DNA of 64,000 nucleotides. It comes from Streptomyces sp. SAI-127 (GTDB lineage Bacteria > Actinomycetota > Actinomycetes > Streptomycetales > Streptomycetaceae). Under the pieces are notes generated by a model that did not search any database, had not been told where the DNA came from, and worked only from the letters and a program-made list of their open reading frames with translations. Each line of letters starts with the position of its first letter. The first letter of the stretch is position 1. The position numbers and the translations under genes are program-made. The stretch lies in NCBI RefSeq assembly GCF_029894425.1, contig NZ_JARXYJ010000001.1:5332001-5396000 (forward strand). The letters run 5' to 3'. This document shows positions 61,377 to 64,000 of the stretch, one piece after another.

Positions 61377-61883
61377 TTACTGGGTGGTCGCGGGTGTACG
61401 GGTGATCTGTTCGAGTACGGGGGGTACGGGCGGCCGCGGTTCGGGGCCGTGCGCGCGGGTGTCGTCGAAGCTCGCCCGGAGGCGGGCCATCAGCGCGGTC
61501 AACTGGGCCACCTCGTCGTCGCTCCAGTCGCTCAGCCGTTCGGCGAGCAGCTGGCAGGTCCGACGGGACAGCTGGTCCAGGAGCGCCTGGCCGGCCGGGG
61601 TCAGCCGCAGGATGCGTGAGCGCTTGTCCGCCGGGTCGGGGGAGCGTTCGATCCAGCCGCGCTCGGCGACGTGCGCCACATGCCGGCTGGTCACGGACAT
61701 GTCCACGGCGAGCAGCTCGGAGAGCCTGCTCATGCGCATGTCTCCGTAGCGCCCGAGCAGGGTCAGCACGGCGGCGGAACCGGAAGGGCACTCGGACGGC
61801 ATCATCCGTCCGATCTCCCTCTTCACGGCGCCGAAGGCGCTGAACTGACGGATCAGCTCCTCGTAGCGCGTCTGCTCGGCCAT
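61377..61883 (-). CDS. MarR-family regulator of the DHA2 exporter
   Basis: 168 residues from the ATG at 61883 (GTG at 61886 also possible), with GGGAGG upstream. Winged helix: MRMSRLSELLAVDMSVTSRH and DPADKRSRILRLTPAG. Operon leader to the exporter. Two TTGC-N5-GCAA motifs lie immediately upstream and are probably its operators, with an effector exported by the pump relieving repression. Confidence 0.9.
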   Translation of the reverse strand: MAEQTRYEELIRQFSAFGAVKREIGRMMPSECPSGSAAVLTLLGRYGDMRMSRLSELLAVDMSVTSRHVAHVAERGWIERSPDPADKRSRILRLTPAGQALLDQLSRRTCQLLAERLSDWSDDEVAQLTALMARLRASFDDTRAHGPEPRPPVPPVLEQITRTPATTQ

Positions 61884-61900
61884 CACACCTCCCGTATTCG

Positions 61901-61942
61901 TTGCTTAGGGCAACCATAGACGTGCTTGGTTGCTACAGGCAA
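61901..61942. promoter_or_regulatory. Paired MarR operator motifs
   Basis: TTGCTTAGGGCAA at 61901-61913 and TTGCTACAGGCAA at 61930-61942 are the same TTGC-N5-GCAA palindrome, 29 bases apart, on the same helix face to within about a quarter turn. They sit 18-60 bases upstream of the MarR start. Confidence 0.65.
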
Positions 61943-62078
61943 ATAAAACGGGGTGAGTGCGGCATAAAAACTTGGCAAAGGCAAGTATTGCGAACGTAAA
62001 CCTGCGGGTGGGGGCCTGTACTACCCCCTTGAGCCCCGCACTTGGGCCCGGCTCCCGGATTCGCTAGGGTCTCTGGGC

Positions 62079-62282
62079 ATGGCTGAGAACCAGGTCCCCC
62101 AGGGCAACCACGACCCCGCCGGCAGCACCCAGATGTTCCGCGCGTTCGTCGACGAGGGCCCGCAGGGCCGCCGGCAGCAGACCGCTCCCGCCGCTTCGGG
62201 CGGCCCGCGGATCGGCCTCATCATCGGCGTGGTGGTCGCAGTGGCGATCGTCGCGGCGGTGGCTTGGCTGGCGCTGAAGTAG
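62079..62282 (+). CDS. Small single-span membrane protein (SGM_5486-type)
   Basis: 67 residues. A polar N-terminal half (DPAGSTQMFRAFVDEGPQG) is followed by one membrane span (about 45-66) ending at the C-terminus. This small protein is conserved upstream of sigF in streptomycetes. Function unknown. Confidence 0.78.
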   Translation: MAENQVPQGNHDPAGSTQMFRAFVDEGPQGRRQQTAPAASGGPRIGLIIGVVVAVAIVAAVAWLALK

Positions 62283-62340
62283 CGGGTTGCCTCCGGCGGT
62301 TGGGCGGGTTTGCTGCGGGTTTGGTGGGGGCGGGCGTTGT

Positions 62341-62363
62341 GCGCAGTTCCCCGCGCCCCTGGG
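62341..62363. repeat. 23-bp inverted repeat, left arm (GCGCAGTTCCCCGCGCCCC type)
   Basis: Exact reverse complement of 62621-62643, arms 257 bases apart. The same sequence type is scattered in Streptomyces intergenic regions as a REP-like element. Confidence 0.75.
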
Positions 62364-62620
62364 TGCCTGCGGCGGCCCGTTTCGGCTTCGGTGGGGGCGG
62401 GTGTAGCGCGTGGGGTTCGGTGGGTGGGTCGGGGCCGGGGTGGGGGGGTGTCCGTCCTCGGTCCGGCGGTTGCTGGTGCTTGGGCGGTGCTCGGTATCGG
62501 ACGCCGGCCGCTGCGGGCGGACACCCCCCACCCCGTCCCCTTCCCGCCGTACGCGGCTACCGGCCCGCTGGGGCGCGCGAGGTGGTGATCGGTCCGTCGT
62601 GGCGTGGGTGGCTGCAACTC

Positions 62621-62643
62621 CCCAGGGGCGCGGGGAACTGCGC
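62621..62643. repeat. 23-bp inverted repeat, right arm
   Basis: Pairs with 62341-62363. Together the arms could form a long-range hairpin in the sigF 3' region. Confidence 0.75.
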
Positions 62644-62788
62644 GACCGGCCACGACGCGCCCGCAGCCGCCCGACGACATGGTGAGGCACCCTCATAGGC
62701 GCCCCGCCCGCACCGACCCGGCACCTCCACAGGCGCCCGGACCACGACCTGACCGGGTGCCCCCTCAGGCGCACCCGGTTCGTTCAGG

Positions 62789-63682
62789 TCAGTCCGAGAT
62801 GAGGCCCTCGCGCAGCTGTGCCAGCGTGCGGGTCAGCAGGCGCGAGACGTGCATCTGGGAGATGCCGACCTCCTCGCCGATCTGTGACTGCGTCATGTTG
62901 GCGAAGAAGCGCAGCATGATGATCTGCCGCTCACGGGGCGGGAGTTTGGCCAGCAGCGGCTTCAGGGACTCCCGGTACTCGACGCCCTCCAGAGCCGTGT
63001 CCTCGTAGCCGAGGCGGTCCGCGAGGGAGCCCTCGCCGCCGTCGTCCTCCGGGGCCGGGGAGTCCAGCGAGGAGGCGGTGTAGGCGTTGCCGACCGCGAG
63101 GCCGTCGACGACGTCCTCCTCGGACACGCCCAGCACGGAGGCGAGTTCGGCCACCGTCGGGGAGCGGTCCAGCTTCTGGGAGAGGTCGTCGCTGGCCTTG
63201 GTGAGGGCCAGCCGCAGCTCCTGGAGGCGGCGCGGGACGCGCACCGACCACGAGGTGTCGCGGAAGAACCGCTTGATCTCACCGACGACGGTCGGCATCG
63301 CGAACGTCGGGAACTCCACGCCGCGTTCGCAGTCGAAGCGGTCGATCGCCTTGATGAGGCCGATGGTGCCGACCTGGACGATGTCCTCCATCGGCTCGTT
63401 GCGCGAGCGGAAGCGGGCCGCCGCGTAGCGCACCAGCGGGAGGTTGAGTTCGATGAGGGTGTCCCGGACGTAGGCACGCTCCGGGCTGTTCTCGTCGAGT
63501 GCGGCGAGCCGCAGGAAGAGGGAGCGGGACAGGGTGCGGGTGTCGATGGCTCCGGACACCGTCGGGGGAGTCGGGAGGACCGGGGCCGGTGCGGCCTCGA
63601 CGGCCGTGATGTCGTCGAGCACTGGCTCGGCCTCGCTCTTCATGAGCGTAAGCACCTTCGAGCTGCCCTGATCTGCGGACAT
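62789..63682 (-). CDS. sigF: Sporulation-type RNA polymerase sigma factor SigF (SigB/F/G group)
   Basis: 297 residues with AAAGGGGGTGGC before the ATG. Region 2 is [21 protein letters not shown] and [15 protein letters not shown]. Region 3 follows, and region 4 carries [21 protein letters not shown]. The extended N-terminus ([13 protein letters not shown]) and the position match S. coelicolor SCO4035, the late, spore-compartment sigma factor; that role is inferred by orthology. Regulation by anti-sigma ATPases is typical of the group, and none is adjacent. Confidence 0.92.
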   Translation of the reverse strand: MSADQGSSKVLTLMKSEAEPVLDDITAVEAAPAPVLPTPPTVSGAIDTRTLSRSLFLRLAALDENSPERAYVRDTLIELNLPLVRYAAARFRSRNEPMEDIVQVGTIGLIKAIDRFDCERGVEFPTFAMPTVVGEIKRFFRDTSWSVRVPRRLQELRLALTKASDDLSQKLDRSPTVAELASVLGVSEEDVVDGLAVGNAYTASSLDSPAPEDDGGEGSLADRLGYEDTALEGVEYRESLKPLLAKLPPRERQIIMLRFFANMTQSQIGEEVGISQMHVSRLLTRTLAQLREGLISD

Positions 63683-64000
63683 GCCACCCCCTTTGGGTCG
63701 CGGGACGGTCGTGGCGAACGCCCCGTGGTGGAACGTCAGCCTTCACCTGAATACCGGAGCCGAAGCCTCGGCAAACGCGCTTCCCGCAGAATGTCACATG
63801 TCGGCAACACGCTGTAGTGACATGTCGACATGTGAGACCCGAATACGCCCTGGATAAAGGGGGTCTGACGGTTTTTCGGCACAGAAGTGTCGGGAACGGC
63901 GCTGGTGAGCGATTCGCTCGCGCCGGTTACGCCTCGATACTGCTTGCGAACTGCGGTGTTCCGGAACGTGCGACCGTGCGCCCCTTATGCATCGGCTAAG
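63683..64000. other. 318-bp sigF upstream region
   Basis: No gene is supported; a short frame near 63817-63999 lacks a ribosome site. Contains the ACATGTCG palindromic boxes at 63794-63835, which probably belong to the sigF promoter region. Confidence 0.5.
63794..63835. promoter_or_regulatory. Palindromic ACATGTCG boxes upstream of sigF
   Basis: TCACATGTCG (63794-63803) is inverted at 63826-63835, and ACATGTCGACATGT (63820-63833) is itself a perfect 14-bp palindrome. Three half-sites in 42 bases, 112-153 bases upstream of sigF, suggest a cooperative dimeric regulator. Confidence 0.55.

Larger units (their letters stand above)
62283..62788. other. 506-bp intergenic region with Streptomyces repeat element
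   Basis: Lies between the small membrane gene and the sigF 3' end. Low-complexity G/C-rich DNA bearing a 23-bp inverted pair (62341-62363 and 62621-62643). No gene supported. Confidence 0.55.

Noticed and set aside
58544..61405. Plus-strand open frame of 953 codons opposite the DHA2 exporter
   Set aside because: Antisense shadow; Arg/Gly/His/Asp-rich with no recognisable motif.
63817..63999. Short plus-strand frame at the right edge
   Set aside because: No ribosome site and it crosses the palindromic sigF upstream boxes.

Overview
The window is chromosomal DNA of a Streptomyces or close relative. GC is very high, third codon positions are strongly G/C, leucine TTA codons appear almost absent, and the gene set and order match, from memory, the S. 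coelicolor SCO3963-SCO4035 interval (DyP/Sco copper operon, aminopeptidase P, GDPD, HtrA, ECF sigma, SCO4007/SCO4008-type efflux pair, SigF). No database search was possible; orthology is from recognition of protein sequence and order.

Layout. 1-5.8 kb: a copper-trafficking cluster on the minus strand (YcnI, Sco, PCuAC chaperone, CopC-CopD, Tat-exported DyP peroxidase cut by the left edge). 6-18.8 kb: an anti-sigma-type ATPase, an exported intradiol dioxygenase with an orphan CitG-like protein, an MFS/MocR pair, aminopeptidase P, a GAF-SpoIIE phosphatase with a TTA codon near its start, a Prim-Pol-like protein, a SEC-C protein, a second anti-sigma-type ATPase and a glycerophosphodiesterase. 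19-20.7 kb: membrane-anchored HtrA and tRNA-Ser(TGA). 20.7-24.9 kb: an AT-richer accessory patch after that tRNA, with an integrase scrap, small orphan genes, an integrative-element-type Prim-Pol and a small Asn/Gly/Ser-rich secreted protein.

25-30.7 kb: a steroid or acyl side-chain degradation operon (ChsH2-like hydratase with DUF35 and a 12-residue-repeat N-terminal extension, ChsH1-like hydratase, Ltp2-like thiolase), a SigE-family sigma factor and an acyl-CoA ligase behind a perfect 18-bp palindrome. 30.8-32.7 kb: divergent MFS pump and TetR. 32.9-33.3 kb: a minisatellite with 113-bp period. 33.4-38.1 kb: a 1557-residue PAS/kinase-like/receiver protein whose phospho-acceptor histidine and ATP-site residues look lost. 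38.3-38.7 kb: an SSI-type protease inhibitor.

38.8-43.2 kb: tRNA-Ser(GCT), tRNA-Arg(ACG) and a 3.8-kb remnant integrated at the tRNA-Arg 3' end. It is bounded by 44-bp direct repeats and contains a broken integrase, two small membrane proteins, a PF04185 phosphoesterase and 3' halves of two further tRNAs (Ser-TGA inverted, Ile-GAT). A 24-bp motif lies just inside both ends and recurs near the 20.6-kb tRNA-Ser.

43.2-64 kb: Nudix, GtrA, a frameshifted MarR gene facing a small membrane protein, a 21/42-bp minisatellite, DUF2797, an OmpR/HK two-component system leading into GT2-GtrA and GT39 glycosyltransferases, DHA2 efflux with TetR, an F420-type oxidoreductase, a methyltransferase, a YceI protein and a DHA2 pump that both carry carboxypeptidase-regulatory-like repeats, MarR, a small membrane protein and sigF with palindromic boxes upstream.

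No CRISPR array, complete integrative element or classical biosynthetic cluster is visible. The least explained items are the tRNA-fragment remnant island, the 12-residue repeat extension, the out-of-frame 113-bp repeat and the degenerate hybrid kinase.
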